DNA from: an uncultured Ruminococcus sp.
GTDB taxonomy: Bacteria; Bacillota; Clostridia; Lachnospirales; Lachnospiraceae
DNA: 41,318 bases
NCBI GenBank assembly: GCA_900553885.1
Contig: USFD01000021.1
Coordinates: 1-41,318 of the forward strand
Direction of reading: 5' to 3'
In this document: piece by piece, positions 32,269 through 40,560 of the stretch
Layout: each line of letters begins with the position of its first letter
Numbering within the stretch: the stretch's first letter is position 1
Notes under the pieces: generated by a model
Seen by the model: the letters and a program-made list of their open reading frames with translations, nothing else
The model's database searches: none
Told to the model about the DNA's origin: nothing
Program-made: the position numbers and the translations under genes

Positions 32269-33717
32269 TTATACGTTGACACTGTTCAGAAGCTCTGCTT
32301 TTGTATCGTAGAGTTTTCTGGAAAGGTCCACATAAACTTTGTGAGGATTGAAGAGACGTTTTGTCTCATCCCATAATGTATCTTTTTCCTGACGGCAGAA
32401 GTCTGCAATCTCCTTTACGGAAGGAGACTGGTACTTGCATTCGCCGTGGATAAAAATGGGCTGAAGAATTTCTTGCATTGTATAAGAACCTCCCGGCAGA
32501 CGAGTCTTCTTCCAGGTGGCGTTGGGATCAAACAGAAGGAGATCCTCGGAAGGATCGTAAACTTCGTCTACAAAACAGATCAGATCCGCGCGCATTTTTC
32601 CTGTCTCTTTGTCGTAGATCCGGTAAATGGTCTTGTTGCCCGGGTTTGTGATTTTTTCCGTGTTTTCGGATATCTTGATTTTGGGAACAAATTCGCCTGC
32701 CTCGTTCTGGATGGCTGCCAGTTTGTATACACCTCCGAAAGAGGGGCAGTCTTTGGACGTAATCAGATTGGTTCCGACGCCCCAGGAAGTAATGGCAGCG
32801 CCCTGAATTTTCAGGTCGTTGATCAGAAACTCATCCAGGTCATTGGAAGCGGCGATAACCGCGTCTTCAAATCCTGCTGCGTCCAGCATTTTACGGGCCT
32901 TTTTGGAAAGATAAGCCAGGTCGCCCGAATCCAGGCGGATACCGTAGCTTTTCGGCTTGATTCCCGCGTCGCGCATTTCCTGGAATACCCGGATTGCGTT
33001 CGGAACGCCGGATTTCAGCGTGTCGTAGGTATCAACCAGAAGAGTGCAGGAATCAGGGTACAGGCGGGCGTATTCCTTGAATGCGGTGTATTCGTCCTTA
33101 AAGCTCATGATCCAGCTGTGGGCGTGGGTCCCCATCACCGGCACGTCAAACATCTTGCCGGCCAGCACGTTGGAGGTGCCGACACATCCGCCGATCATAG
33201 CGGCTCTTGCACCGTAGAGACCGGCGTCCGGCCCCTGGGCCCGCCGGAGTCCGAATTCCATAACGCCGTTCCCCTGGGCTGCGTAGACAACCCGGGAAGC
33301 TTTTGTAGCGATCAGGCACTGGTGGTTGATGATATTTAAAATAGCAGTCTCAACAAGCTGAGCCTCCATAATAGGAGCGATAACTTTTACGAGAGGTTCT
33401 TTCGGGAAAATAACGCTTCCTTCCGGGATGGCGTAGATATTTCCGCTGAAATGAAAGCCGCTCAGATAATGAAGAAAGTCATCGCTGAAGATGCCCAGAC
33501 TTCTCAGATAATCCACATCTTCATAAGAAAAGTTCAGATTCTTGATATATTCTATGACCTGTTCCAGGCCGGCCATGATTGAATAGCCGCCTTTATTCGG
33601 ATTATCCCGGAAAAACACGTCAAAGATTACAGTTTCATTTTCCTGAGTTTCAAAGTAGCCCTGCATCATAGTAAGTTCATACAGGTCGGTCAGCAGTGTG
33701 AGATTCTGTGCACTCAT
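32269..33717 (-). CDS. pncB: Nicotinate phosphoribosyltransferase
   Basis: A 482-residue protein that joins nicotinate to PRPP for NAD salvage. The N-terminal TLLTDLYELTMMQGYFETQ, then VIFDVFFRDNPNKGGYSIMA, the central EFGLRRAQGPDAGLYGARAA and GTHAHSWIMSF, and IRLDSGDLAYLSKKARKML are family-specific. It is cytosolic, with GAGGA upstream of the ATG. It heads the leftward operon with ddl, murF and the HAD gene, an uncommon pairing of NAD salvage with wall synthesis; gaps of 66 and 18 bases fit one transcript. Confidence 0.94.
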   Translation of the reverse strand: MSAQNLTLLTDLYELTMMQGYFETQENETVIFDVFFRDNPNKGGYSIMAGLEQVIEYIKNLNFSYEDVDYLRSLGIFSDDFLHYLSGFHFSGNIYAIPEGSVIFPKEPLVKVIAPIMEAQLVETAILNIINHQCLIATKASRVVYAAQGNGVMEFGLRRAQGPDAGLYGARAAMIGGCVGTSNVLAGKMFDVPVMGTHAHSWIMSFKDEYTAFKEYARLYPDSCTLLVDTYDTLKSGVPNAIRVFQEMRDAGIKPKSYGIRLDSGDLAYLSKKARKMLDAAGFEDAVIAASNDLDEFLINDLKIQGAAITSWGVGTNLITSKDCPSFGGVYKLAAIQNEAGEFVPKIKISENTEKITNPGNKTIYRIYDKETGKMRADLICFVDEVYDPSEDLLLFDPNATWKKTRLPGGSYTMQEILQPIFIHGECKYQSPSVKEIADFCRQEKDTLWDETKRLFNPHKVYVDLSRKLYDTKAELLNSVNV

Positions 33718-33827
33718 AACATTTTCCTCTTTTCATTTGCCTCGTGCGCCCCATTTTCAGACGCCGATACATATTTTCCTACCTATCGTTCGGCTCAGAA
33801 ACGCCGAATTGTTATATTTTCTTAACG

Positions 33828-33855
33828 ATTATAGCACAAGTGCCCGGAAAGTAAA
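33828..33855 (-). promoter_or_regulatory. Weak predicted promoter of the pncB-ddl-murF operon
   Basis: On the minus strand, TTTACT (plus 33850-33855) and TATAAT (plus 33828-33833) are spaced 16 bases. The leader contains a TTCGGC/GCCGAA hairpin (plus 33789-33794, 33803-33808), a possible control element. Confidence 0.4.
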
Positions 33856-33919
33856 AGGAAAACCAGCCCTTGTCTTCCGCAACCATTTTCCGTATAATGT
33901 ATTACAGTTCACACATGCA

Positions 33920-33982
33920 CTCAGGGAAATATTCTTCCTGCGTGCAAGCAGGCTTGCAAAGCAGGAAGAATATTTCCCTGAG
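33920..33982. repeat. Perfect 22-bp inverted repeat with nested stem, between divergent operons
   Basis: Arm 33920-33941 (beginning CTCAGGGAAATATTC) is exactly complementary to arm 33961-33982 (ending GAATATTTCCCTGAG). The 19-base centre holds a further TGCAAG/CTTGCA stem, so the whole folds into one long hairpin. No T-run follows, so it does not look like a terminator. The 364-base gap 33718-34082 holds no convincing gene. It could be a dispersed palindromic element of this genome. Confidence 0.8.
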
Positions 33983-34082
33983 TATATGGCGGACGCCATC
34001 AGCGAGAAGGAGCGGCAAAGCCGCGGAATCGAGCTGGCATGTGCGGTATCCGAAAAATAAATAAGAAAGAGTTGCTTAAGAT

Positions 34083-35447
34083 ATGAGATTAAGAAGCAGA
34101 TTTGCAGTCAGATGTGCAAAGATAACAAGTTTTTTGATTAAGAAAATGAACCGGGGCAGCGGCGTGACCCTTCCGGGGTATGTGGCCCGACGGATTGATC
34201 CCCATATATTAAAGGAAATTTCCGGACAGGTGCGGGAGAAAATTCTCGTTACAATGGGCACAAACGGAAAAACTACTACCAATGCGATTCTGTGCAGAGC
34301 TCTGGAGACAGAAGGAAAGAAGGTTATTATTAACCGGACCGGCGCAAATATGCTGAACGGCATCATTTCTGCCTTTGTGCTGGCAACAGACAGGAAAGGC
34401 CGGCTGGATGCGGACTTTGCCTGTATTGAGGTGGATGAACTGGCAGCCGTAGGCGTGCTGCCTCAGCTTCAGCCGGACTGCGGCGTTCTCACCAATATAT
34501 CCAGGGATCAGCTGGACCGTTTCGGCGAGGTGGATATTACATTTAACAAGCTGATGGCGGCGGTTACCAGCGTGCCGGATATGAAGCTTATTATTACCTG
34601 CGATGATATTCTGTCCTGTTCCCTTGCCCAGGAGAGCGGCAATCCGTATGTGACCTGCGGTATCAGTGAACAGATTTTTGACGATATCTCCCGGTCCGAG
34701 ATCCGGGAGAGCATTTTCTGCAGAAAATGCGGAAGCAAGCTGGAGTATGACTTTTTCCATTACGGGCAGCTGGGCATTTATCATTGCCCGTCCTGCGGAT
34801 GGAAGCGGCCGGATCCGGATTATTCGGCGGAGAATATCACGATGCGGGAGGATGGCCAGTATTCCTTTGATCTGGACGGACAGCATATTGATTCCACCGC
34901 AAGGACTCCCTACAATATATATAATACCCTTTCCGCTTATACCGCCCTTAAGACCGTGGGAGCGGGATATAAGACGTTTAAGACAATGATCGAAGCGTTT
35001 GATTACGGAAATAACAGAGAAAGTATTTTTCATATCGAAGGCGCGAAGGTTCAGCTTCATCTGGCGAAGAACCCTATCGGCTTCCAGCAGAAGGTGTCTC
35101 TGGTGCTGAAGGATCCGGATCCCAAGGATATTATTATCCAGATCAATGACACATCCCAGGACGGCACAGATATTTCCTGGCTCTGGGATGTGGATTTCCA
35201 GTATCTGGGAGACAGCAATGCGGCTTCCATAACCACTGCGGGAACCCGTAAATATGATATGGGACTCCGCCTGAAATACGAGGACATTCCGTGCAGTTCA
35301 ACGGAGGATATGAGAGGCACGATACTTGATCTTGTGAAAAACGGCACAAAGAATCTGTATGTAATCGTGAATTATTCCGGCCTGTACAGGACCAACCATC
35401 TCCTGGCAGAGCTGGAGAAAGGAACGGAAGGAGGCCAGAGCAGATGA
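34083..35447 (+). CDS. murT: Lipid II isoglutaminyl synthase, MurT subunit
   Basis: A 454-residue Mur-ligase homologue with ATP loop ILVTMGTNGKTTTNAILCRA. A four-Cys zinc ribbon (CRKCG and CPSCG in the middle of the chain) and a C-terminal DUF1727 domain (DTSQDGTDISWLWDVDFQYL) are both hallmarks of MurT. With GatD it amidates D-Glu of the stem peptide on lipid II to D-isoglutamine, using ATP and glutamine-derived ammonia. The start is supported by family fit more than by its weak ribosome site. It overlaps gatD by 4 bases (ATGA). Confidence 0.94.
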   Translation: MRLRSRFAVRCAKITSFLIKKMNRGSGVTLPGYVARRIDPHILKEISGQVREKILVTMGTNGKTTTNAILCRALETEGKKVIINRTGANMLNGIISAFVLATDRKGRLDADFACIEVDELAAVGVLPQLQPDCGVLTNISRDQLDRFGEVDITFNKLMAAVTSVPDMKLIITCDDILSCSLAQESGNPYVTCGISEQIFDDISRSEIRESIFCRKCGSKLEYDFFHYGQLGIYHCPSCGWKRPDPDYSAENITMREDGQYSFDLDGQHIDSTARTPYNIYNTLSAYTALKTVGAGYKTFKTMIEAFDYGNNRESIFHIEGAKVQLHLAKNPIGFQQKVSLVLKDPDPKDIIIQINDTSQDGTDISWLWDVDFQYLGDSNAASITTAGTRKYDMGLRLKYEDIPCSSTEDMRGTILDLVKNGTKNLYVIVNYSGLYRTNHLLAELEKGTEGGQSR

Positions 35448-36202
35448 AACTGACAATCGGACATTTATACCCGGATCTGCTGAATCTGTACGGAGACAGA
35501 GGCAATATTCAGTGCTTCCGCAAACGGCTTGAGTGGCGGGGAATTGAAGCGGAGGTAATCCCCTTCCTCTCCGGAGATAAGATTGACTTTTCCCGTCTGG
35601 ATATTGTGCTGCTGGGCGGCGGCTCCGACAGAGAGCAGGAGCTGGTGTGCGGCTATCTGAAAGATATCCGGGACGATTTCAAAAAATATGTGGAAGAAGG
35701 CGGCGTGGTGCTGGCCGTGTGCGGCGGCTACCAGCTGCTGGGGAAATATTATAAAACCCCGACGGAGACAATAGAAGGTCTGTCCATTCTGGATATTACG
35801 ACAGAATGGGAGCCGGAGCGGCTGGTGAAAAATATTATACTGAACAGTCCGCTGTTTGAGATGCCGGTGGTAGGATTTGAAAACCATGGCGGCCGCACAT
35901 ATATCGGGGATCATACCCCTCTTGGAAAAGTGTTTTTCGGGTATGGGAATACGGGGAAATCCGGATATGAGGGCGTGGTTTATAAGAATGTGATCGCCAC
36001 CTATCTGCACGGACCGCTTCTCCCGAAAAATCCGCAGGTGTGCGACTATCTGCTGGAGCGGGCGCTGAAGAGAAAGTACGGAGAAGACGTACAGCTCGCC
36101 CCGCTTGAGGATGACCTGGAGAAAAGTGCTAACAGTTACATTGCGGACCGGTACAGTGATAAAAAGTATGTTCTAAAGGAAACCATTAAAAAACATACTT
36201 AA
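35444..36202 (+). CDS. gatD: Lipid II isoglutaminyl synthase, glutamine amidotransferase subunit GatD
   Basis: A 252-residue class I glutamine amidotransferase. The N-terminal IGHLYPDLLNLYGDRGNIQC and the nucleophile elbow VLAVCGGYQLLGKYY (C93) are present, as are GLSILDITTEWEPERLVKN and H189 in TYLHGPLLPKNP, the CobB/CobQ-like layout of GatD. It hydrolyses glutamine and passes ammonia to MurT. It is coupled to murT by the 4-base overlap and matches the pair's normal order. Confidence 0.94.
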   Translation: MKLTIGHLYPDLLNLYGDRGNIQCFRKRLEWRGIEAEVIPFLSGDKIDFSRLDIVLLGGGSDREQELVCGYLKDIRDDFKKYVEEGGVVLAVCGGYQLLGKYYKTPTETIEGLSILDITTEWEPERLVKNIILNSPLFEMPVVGFENHGGRTYIGDHTPLGKVFFGYGNTGKSGYEGVVYKNVIATYLHGPLLPKNPQVCDYLLERALKRKYGEDVQLAPLEDDLEKSANSYIADRYSDKKYVLKETIKKHT

Positions 36203-36256
36203 ATAAAGAATAAAGGCGCGCAGGAAAATGAAACGCGTCGGGGAAAAGGTGATGGT

Positions 36257-36931
36257 ATGGGGCGGACATATGTAATGTCGGACATACATGGTATGGCAGA
36301 ACTGCTGGAGAAGATGCTCCGGAAGATCGCATTTTCTCCGGAGGACAGGTTATATATTCTGGGGGATATGATAGACCGGGGGCCGGATCCCGCCGGAGTG
36401 ATTGAACTTGCGGCTTCCCGGGGAAATATTGTGGCTCTGAAGGGCAACCATGAAGATATGTTCGCAGAATGGTACGAATACACGGCAGACAAATCAGAAG
36501 GGTATTTTTACAATACCTACAGGATCCTGATGAGCAGGAATTCCACCAGGGAAAAGCTCCCGGAGTATGTGCGCTGGATGAAGAAGCTTCCTTTATATAA
36601 AAAGGTAAAGATCGGGGATACCTGTTATATTATGGCACATGCGTCGACGCAGGGGATTTTTGAGATCTGGAAGAAAAAGGATGTGTTCCTGTGGGAAAGC
36701 GAAGTGGCCGGAGGAGGAAAAAGCCTTCCCGGGTATATTTCCGTCGTGGGCCACGTTCCCACTTTTATCCTCCGGGGATATCCGGAAGAACCGGCGAAGA
36801 TCTGGAGGCGGGAGGATGGAAAACTGCTGGATATAGACTGCGGCGCTGCATTTCCGGAACACGGAGGGAGACTGGCCTGTCTCTGTCTGGAAACGGGAGA
36901 GGAGTTTTATGTATCAGCGGCAGAAATGTAA
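36257..36931 (+). CDS. Serine/threonine phosphatase-type metallophosphoesterase
   Basis: A 224-residue calcineurin-like phosphoesterase. Metal-binding motifs occur in order: YVMSDIHGMAELLEKML (DxH), YILGDMIDRGPDPAGVIEL (GDxxDRG), VALKGNHEDMFAEWYEY (GNHE), then MAHAST and SVVGHVPTF for the C-terminal histidines. It resembles PrpA/ApaH-like small phosphatases acting on phosphoproteins or dinucleotides. AAAAGGTG lies 5-6 bases before ATG 36257. It follows gatD by 54 bases on the same strand. Confidence 0.88.
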   Translation: MGRTYVMSDIHGMAELLEKMLRKIAFSPEDRLYILGDMIDRGPDPAGVIELAASRGNIVALKGNHEDMFAEWYEYTADKSEGYFYNTYRILMSRNSTREKLPEYVRWMKKLPLYKKVKIGDTCYIMAHASTQGIFEIWKKKDVFLWESEVAGGGKSLPGYISVVGHVPTFILRGYPEEPAKIWRREDGKLLDIDCGAAFPEHGGRLACLCLETGEEFYVSAAEM

Positions 36932-36998
36932 CAGCTGTGATTCTTGCCGAAGGGGCAGGGATGTGGTATGCTTTTTATCAGATGGCCGCATAGAATAG
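36909..36998 (+). CDS. Possible 29-residue Cys-rich microprotein
   Basis: GAGAGGAG lies 4-5 bases before ATG 36909, a strong ribosome site inside the phosphatase 3' end. The predicted peptide begins MYQRQKCNSCDSCRRGRD and ends at TAG 36996-36998, with Cys at 7, 10, 13 and 21, compatible with a metal-binding knuckle. It overlaps the phosphatase by 23 bases in another frame and would be translationally coupled. It is very short and could be chance; conservation would decide. Confidence 0.35.
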   Translation: MYQRQKCNSCDSCRRGRDVVCFLSDGRIE

Positions 36999-37029
36999 CT
37001 ATGATCTTTTATTGAAAGAGGATGAGAAC

Positions 37030-37665
37030 ATGAATGTGAGAGAAATGAGAAATGAAGCTCTAGGAAAACGTGTTGCAGAAGCGTTGAAGTCAAGAAATAT
37101 GGACGCCTGGTATGTAAAGACAAAGGAAGAGGCGGTCCGGAAAGCACTGGAGCTGATCCCGGAGGGCAGCACGATCAGTATGGGCGGTTCCGCGTCCGTT
37201 AGAGAGTCCGGACTGATTGATGCAGTCTGTTCCGGAAATTATGTGTTTTATGACAGAGATAAGGCATCCACACCGGAGGAAAAGCAGGAGATCGCGCTGA
37301 AAGCATTTACCTGCGACTGGTATCTGGGCAGTGTGAACGCCATGAGCGAGGATGGAGTTTTTGTCAATATTGACGGAAATGCGAACCGTGTGGCTGCCTA
37401 TGCATTCGGTCCGAAAAATGTTCTTCTCATTGTGGGAATGAATAAGGTGGTCAAGACAGAGGAGGACGCCATGCACCGGGCCAGAAACGAGGCGGCGCCG
37501 ATAAACACGCAGCGTTTCGGACTCAATACCCCGTGTGTGAAGAACGGAAGCTGCTTTGACTGCAAAAGTCCGGACTGTATCTGCTGCCAGATTATGGTGA
37601 CAAGATTCAGCCGCATTCCGAAGCGGTTTAAGATTATACTTGTAGATGACACTCTGGGCTTCTGA
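37030..37665 (+). CDS. LUD-domain protein (lactate-utilization YkgG/LutC-like)
   Basis: A 211-residue protein with the LUD (DUF162) fold: STISMGGSASVRESGLIDAV, then WYLGSVNAMSEDGVFVNIDG, then RVAAYAFGPKNVLLIVGMNK are its conserved strands. The C-terminus is Cys-rich (CVKNGSCFDCKSPDCICCQI), which may bind a metal or Fe-S cluster. AGAGG lies about 9 bases before ATG 37030; an upstream TTG at 37012 is less likely. LUD proteins act with LutA/B in lactate oxidation, but no such partners are adjacent, so the specific role here is open. Confidence 0.85.
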   Translation: MNVREMRNEALGKRVAEALKSRNMDAWYVKTKEEAVRKALELIPEGSTISMGGSASVRESGLIDAVCSGNYVFYDRDKASTPEEKQEIALKAFTCDWYLGSVNAMSEDGVFVNIDGNANRVAAYAFGPKNVLLIVGMNKVVKTEEDAMHRARNEAAPINTQRFGLNTPCVKNGSCFDCKSPDCICCQIMVTRFSRIPKRFKIILVDDTLGF

Positions 37666-37754
37666 CGGTTCGGCAACGGGCTGCCGGCTGAGGATAAAGG
37701 CCGGAACAGAGGAACGGAGAAAATGCAGACAGAGAGATGGTTAGGAGAAAAAAG

Positions 37755-38891
37755 ATGGACAGAGAAGGTAAAGACAGGCCGATACGAAGCCAGGGAGATC
37801 AGGGAGCACGCAGAACACAGCCGGGAAATCCGGTTTCCGGTCAGGGAAAGAGACATCCGGGAACAGCGTCTTCTGATCTGAGAAAGAACAGCACCCGCAG
37901 GGACGGCGCTCAGAAAGCCGCGTCCCGGAAAGACGGAATACAGAGAAACACATCCCGAAGCGATGGAATACAGAAAAATACAGCCCGGAGAGATGCGTCC
38001 CAGGACAGCGGAATCCGGAGAAATCCTTCCGGGAGAAGCGGAGCGCAGGATGACGGGATCCGCAGAAATACATCCCAGAAATCCGGAAGCCATAAGAAAG
38101 GCGCGCCGGGGAAGAATTCCAGACATCCGGGAGGCAAAAAGGGCAAGAAAAAGAGAACAGCATTTGACGCGGTATCAACGGTGGTGCTGATTGCGGCAGT
38201 CTGTGTGTTCGTTTTTTCTCTGTATCAGCTTGTGATCATGCTGGTACCGTATTATACCGGAAGCAAAGAGTACGACAAAATCCGGGATCTGGCCGTTACA
38301 ACAGACGCGGACGGCAAAGGCTTCAGTGTGGATTTTGATGTGCTTATGCAGGAAAATCCGGATACCATCGGATGGATCCGTTTTGACGAACCGGCCGTTA
38401 TTAACTATCCGGTTGTAAAAAGTGCGGATAACGAGGATTACCTGACGAAGACGTTTACCGAAAATGACAACAAACTGGGCGCCATTTTCGTGGATTACCG
38501 GAACAGTTCGGATTTTTCTGACAGAAATACATTCATATACGGACATAATATGAGAGTAGGAGAGCAGATGTTCTCCCAGCTTAAAAATTACAGGGACGAA
38601 GAGTACGGAAAGAAATATCCTTATTTCTATATCTATACTCCTTCAGGAGAAGTGCGGACATATACCATCTTCTCGGCCGGAGTTGTAGATGCCAGATCAG
38701 ATAACTATAAGATCGAATATGCGTCTGACGAGGAATTCCAGGAATATCTCGATCTGTGCCTGGAGTCATCTCTGTATGATTTCGGTGTGGAAGTAGATAC
38801 AGATTCTCAGATCGTCAGTCTTTCTACCTGTACCAGTGTTACGGAAAACGAACGGTTCCTTGTACATGGAGTGCTGACGTCGGTTGATTAA
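37755..38891 (+). CDS. srtB: Class B sortase with long basic N-terminal repeat region
   Basis: A 378-residue protein. The catalytic triad is H264 (IYGHNM), C359 (LSTCTS) and R367 (NERFLVHGVL); the fold includes IGWIRFDEPAVINYPVV and GAIFVDYRNSSDFSDRNTFI. A membrane anchor spans ~141-163. The preceding ~135 residues are very basic and low-complexity, with imperfect repeats (RRDGAQKAASRKDGIQRNTS), far longer than the short cytoplasmic tail of typical SrtB. It cleaves sorting signals and links proteins to the wall; no substrate gene is in the window. AGGAG about 8 bases upstream supports ATG 37755 over 37737. Confidence 0.9.
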   Translation: MDREGKDRPIRSQGDQGARRTQPGNPVSGQGKRHPGTASSDLRKNSTRRDGAQKAASRKDGIQRNTSRSDGIQKNTARRDASQDSGIRRNPSGRSGAQDDGIRRNTSQKSGSHKKGAPGKNSRHPGGKKGKKKRTAFDAVSTVVLIAAVCVFVFSLYQLVIMLVPYYTGSKEYDKIRDLAVTTDADGKGFSVDFDVLMQENPDTIGWIRFDEPAVINYPVVKSADNEDYLTKTFTENDNKLGAIFVDYRNSSDFSDRNTFIYGHNMRVGEQMFSQLKNYRDEEYGKKYPYFYIYTPSGEVRTYTIFSAGVVDARSDNYKIEYASDEEFQEYLDLCLESSLYDFGVEVDTDSQIVSLSTCTSVTENERFLVHGVLTSVD

Positions 38892-38964
38892 ACGGCAGGA
38901 CAGTATTAGATCTGTGCAGTGCAGAAGATGCACACTGCCGGATTCGGGGGAAAGGAGCAGGAAA

Positions 38965-39153
38965 ATGGCAGACAGGTTTGAAGTGGGAGATATTATTAAA
39001 ATGAAGAAACCCCACCCCTGCGGAAGCCATGAGTGGGAAGTCCTCCGGGTGGGAGCGGATTTCCGTCTGAAATGTATGGGATGCTCCCATCAGATCATGG
39101 TTCCCCGCAGACTGGTGGAAAAAAATACAAAACAAATCACGAAAAAAGCTTGA
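38965..39153 (+). CDS. DUF951 family small zinc-binding-type protein
   Basis: A 62-residue protein matching DUF951 (B. subtilis YyzM-like): DIIKMKKPHPCGSHEWEVLR, then FRLKCMGCSHQIMVPRRLVE, with Cys and His residues suited to a metal site and a beta-rich SH3-like fold. AAAGGAG before ATG 38965. It sits just upstream of rpsF-ssb-rpsR, the same neighbourhood as in Bacillus. Molecular role unknown, probably translation- or nucleic-acid-related. Confidence 0.88.
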   Translation: MADRFEVGDIIKMKKPHPCGSHEWEVLRVGADFRLKCMGCSHQIMVPRRLVEKNTKQITKKA

Positions 39154-39230
39154 AACACCCATCTTCTTATGGTATGATAGTTAACCGTGACATACTTTTG
39201 GATTTATTCCGATAAGTAATCAAATATCCT

Positions 39231-39270
39231 TGTTCCCGGAGTGAAGCCGGGGGCCGGAGACCATAAGGAG
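39231..39270 (+). promoter_or_regulatory. Candidate S6:S18 ribosomal-protein leader element
   Basis: Just before the rpsF ribosome site, a CCCGG/CCGGG hairpin (TCCCGGAGTGAAGCCGGG) is followed by GGCCGGAGACCATAAGGAGG. S6-S18 autoregulatory leaders lie in this position and expose a CCG motif in a bulge. Sequence and position fit, but I did not verify the full consensus. Confidence 0.4.
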
Positions 39271-39280
39271 GTGCAGAAGC

Positions 39281-39568
39281 ATGAACAAGTATGAATTAGC
39301 TGTTGTTGTAAGCGCAAAACTCGAAGACGAAGCAAGAGCAGACGTAATCGAGAAAGTGAAAGCTCTGATCACACGTTTCGGCGGCAACGTGACAGACGTG
39401 GATGAGTGGGGCAAGAGAAGATTCGCTTACGAGATCCAGAAGATGAAAGAAGGATTTTATTACTTCGTCCACTTCGAGGCTGAAAGTACAGTTCCGGGTG
39501 AAGTGGAGCAGCGTATCCGCATCATGGACAACGTACTCAGATATTTATGCGTGAAACAGGAAGCATAA
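39281..39568 (+). CDS. rpsF: 30S ribosomal protein S6
   Basis: A 95-residue protein of normal length. The N-terminal strand MNKYELAVVVSAKLEDEARA, then LITRFGGNVTDVDEWGKRRF, and the motif AYEIQKMKEGFYYFVHFEAE are classic S6. It binds 16S rRNA with S18 in the platform of the small subunit. AAGGAGGTG precedes the ATG. It is the first gene of the conserved rpsF-ssb-rpsR operon. Confidence 0.97.
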   Translation: MNKYELAVVVSAKLEDEARADVIEKVKALITRFGGNVTDVDEWGKRRFAYEIQKMKEGFYYFVHFEAESTVPGEVEQRIRIMDNVLRYLCVKQEA

Positions 39569-39584
39569 GCGGAAAGAGGTATAT

Positions 39585-40022
39585 ATGAATAAGGCAATTT
39601 TAGTAGGACGTTTGACGAGAGATCCTGAAGTGAGATATTCCCAGGGGGAGAATGCGACTGCAGTTGCAAGATATACAGTGGCTGTTGACCGCAGATTCAA
39701 AAGGGACGGAGAGCCTACCGCGGACTTTATTCCGTGTGTTGTGTTCGGACGTTCCGCTGAGTTCGCGGAAAAGTATTTCCGCCAGGGAATGAGGGTTTCC
39801 ATATCCGGACGGATTCAGACCGGAAGCTACACGAATAAAGACGGCGTGAGAGTATATACAACTGAGGTAATCGTGGAAGAGCAGGAGTTTGCCGAGAGCA
39901 GAGCTGAGAGTGAGGCCAACAGATCCTCCTACCATCAGCCGGCACCGGCACCGAGCGCTCCGGCTGGAGATGGTTTCATGAATATTCCGGATGGTGTTGA
40001 AGAAGAGTTGCCGTTTAACTAG
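39585..40022 (+). CDS. ssb: Single-stranded DNA-binding protein
   Basis: A 145-residue protein. The OB fold starts MNKAILVGRLTRDPEVRYSQ and continues with FIPCVVFGRSAEFAEKYFRQ and GRIQTGSYTNKDGVRVYTTE. A flexible Pro/Ala-rich linker leads to the acidic tip EEELPFN, which docks replication and repair partners. Sixteen bases separate it from rpsF; it is in the usual operon position between S6 and S18. Confidence 0.97.
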   Translation: MNKAILVGRLTRDPEVRYSQGENATAVARYTVAVDRRFKRDGEPTADFIPCVVFGRSAEFAEKYFRQGMRVSISGRIQTGSYTNKDGVRVYTTEVIVEEQEFAESRAESEANRSSYHQPAPAPSAPAGDGFMNIPDGVEEELPFN

Positions 40023-40116
40023 ACCGGCGGCGCTTGGTGAACGCAGGCTTATGAATGCGGCGTGAACATAGTGCAGGCCAGGATAAGCACTTCGTTGCTG
40101 AGAAAGGAGAACCATC

Positions 40117-40383
40117 ATGGCTTACGAAAAAGGAAGCAGACCAGAGGGCGGCTTCAAGAGAAGAGGCCCGGCGCGCAGAAGAAAAAAAGTATGCGTATTC
40201 TGTGGTAAAGAGAATAACGAAATTGATTACAAGGACGTAGCTAAGTTAAAGAAATATGTATCTGAGAGAGGGAAAATTCTTCCGAGAAGAATCACAGGAA
40301 ACTGTGCGAAACACCAGAGAGCTCTTACAGTAGCAATCAAGAGAGCAAGACATATTTCACTGATGCCGTACGTACAGGACTAA
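40117..40383 (+). CDS. rpsR: 30S ribosomal protein S18
   Basis: An 88-residue protein with KKVCVFCGKENNEIDYKDVA, then ERGKILPRRITGNCAKHQRA and ARHISLMPYVQD. CxxC plus a later NCAKH give the zinc-binding (C+) type of S18, so the cell may also hold a zinc-free paralogue elsewhere. It partners S6 in the 30S platform. AAAGGAG precedes ATG 40117; a terminator follows directly. Confidence 0.97.
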   Translation: MAYEKGSRPEGGFKRRGPARRRKKVCVFCGKENNEIDYKDVAKLKKYVSERGKILPRRITGNCAKHQRALTVAIKRARHISLMPYVQD

Positions 40384-40395
40384 TCAGAAATACAG

Positions 40396-40437
40396 AGACT
40401 GATTTCGCGGATAAAACCGGGGAGTCAGTCTTTTTTT
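40396..40437 (+). terminator. Intrinsic terminator of the rpsF-ssb-rpsR operon
   Basis: AGACTGA (40396-40402) pairs with TCAGTCT (40425-40431), with a G+C-rich loop that can pair further, followed by a run of seven or more T. It begins 13 bases after the rpsR stop. Confidence 0.85.
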
Positions 40438-40460
40438 ACGTGAGAAAGAGTATGGAAAAA

Positions 40461-40478
40461 CCGTTGAAAATTCAACGG
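40461..40478. promoter_or_regulatory. Palindromic operator candidate upstream of the DUF134 gene
   Basis: CCGTTGAAAATTCAACGG is a perfect 18-bp palindrome ending 18 bases before the -35. Its position suggests control of the downstream redox unit, perhaps by the DUF134 protein itself. Confidence 0.5.
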
Positions 40479-40495
40479 AATTTTCTGGTATATTA

Positions 40496-40523
40496 TTGAC
40501 ATATGTTAATAATAAGTTATACT
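40496..40523 (+). promoter_or_regulatory. Promoter of the DUF134-oxidoreductase unit
   Basis: Consensus TTGACA (40496-40501) and TATACT (40518-40523), spaced 16 bases. AAGGAGGAG follows before ATG 40561. Confidence 0.7.
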
Positions 40524-40560
40524 GATAATAGAGCTGTAGAAACGGAAGGAGGAGAGGATC

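Noticed and set aside
33698..34060. A 120-residue open frame on the plus strand between pncB and murT.
   Set aside because: It starts inside pncB antisense, lacks a ribosome site and reads through the long palindrome.
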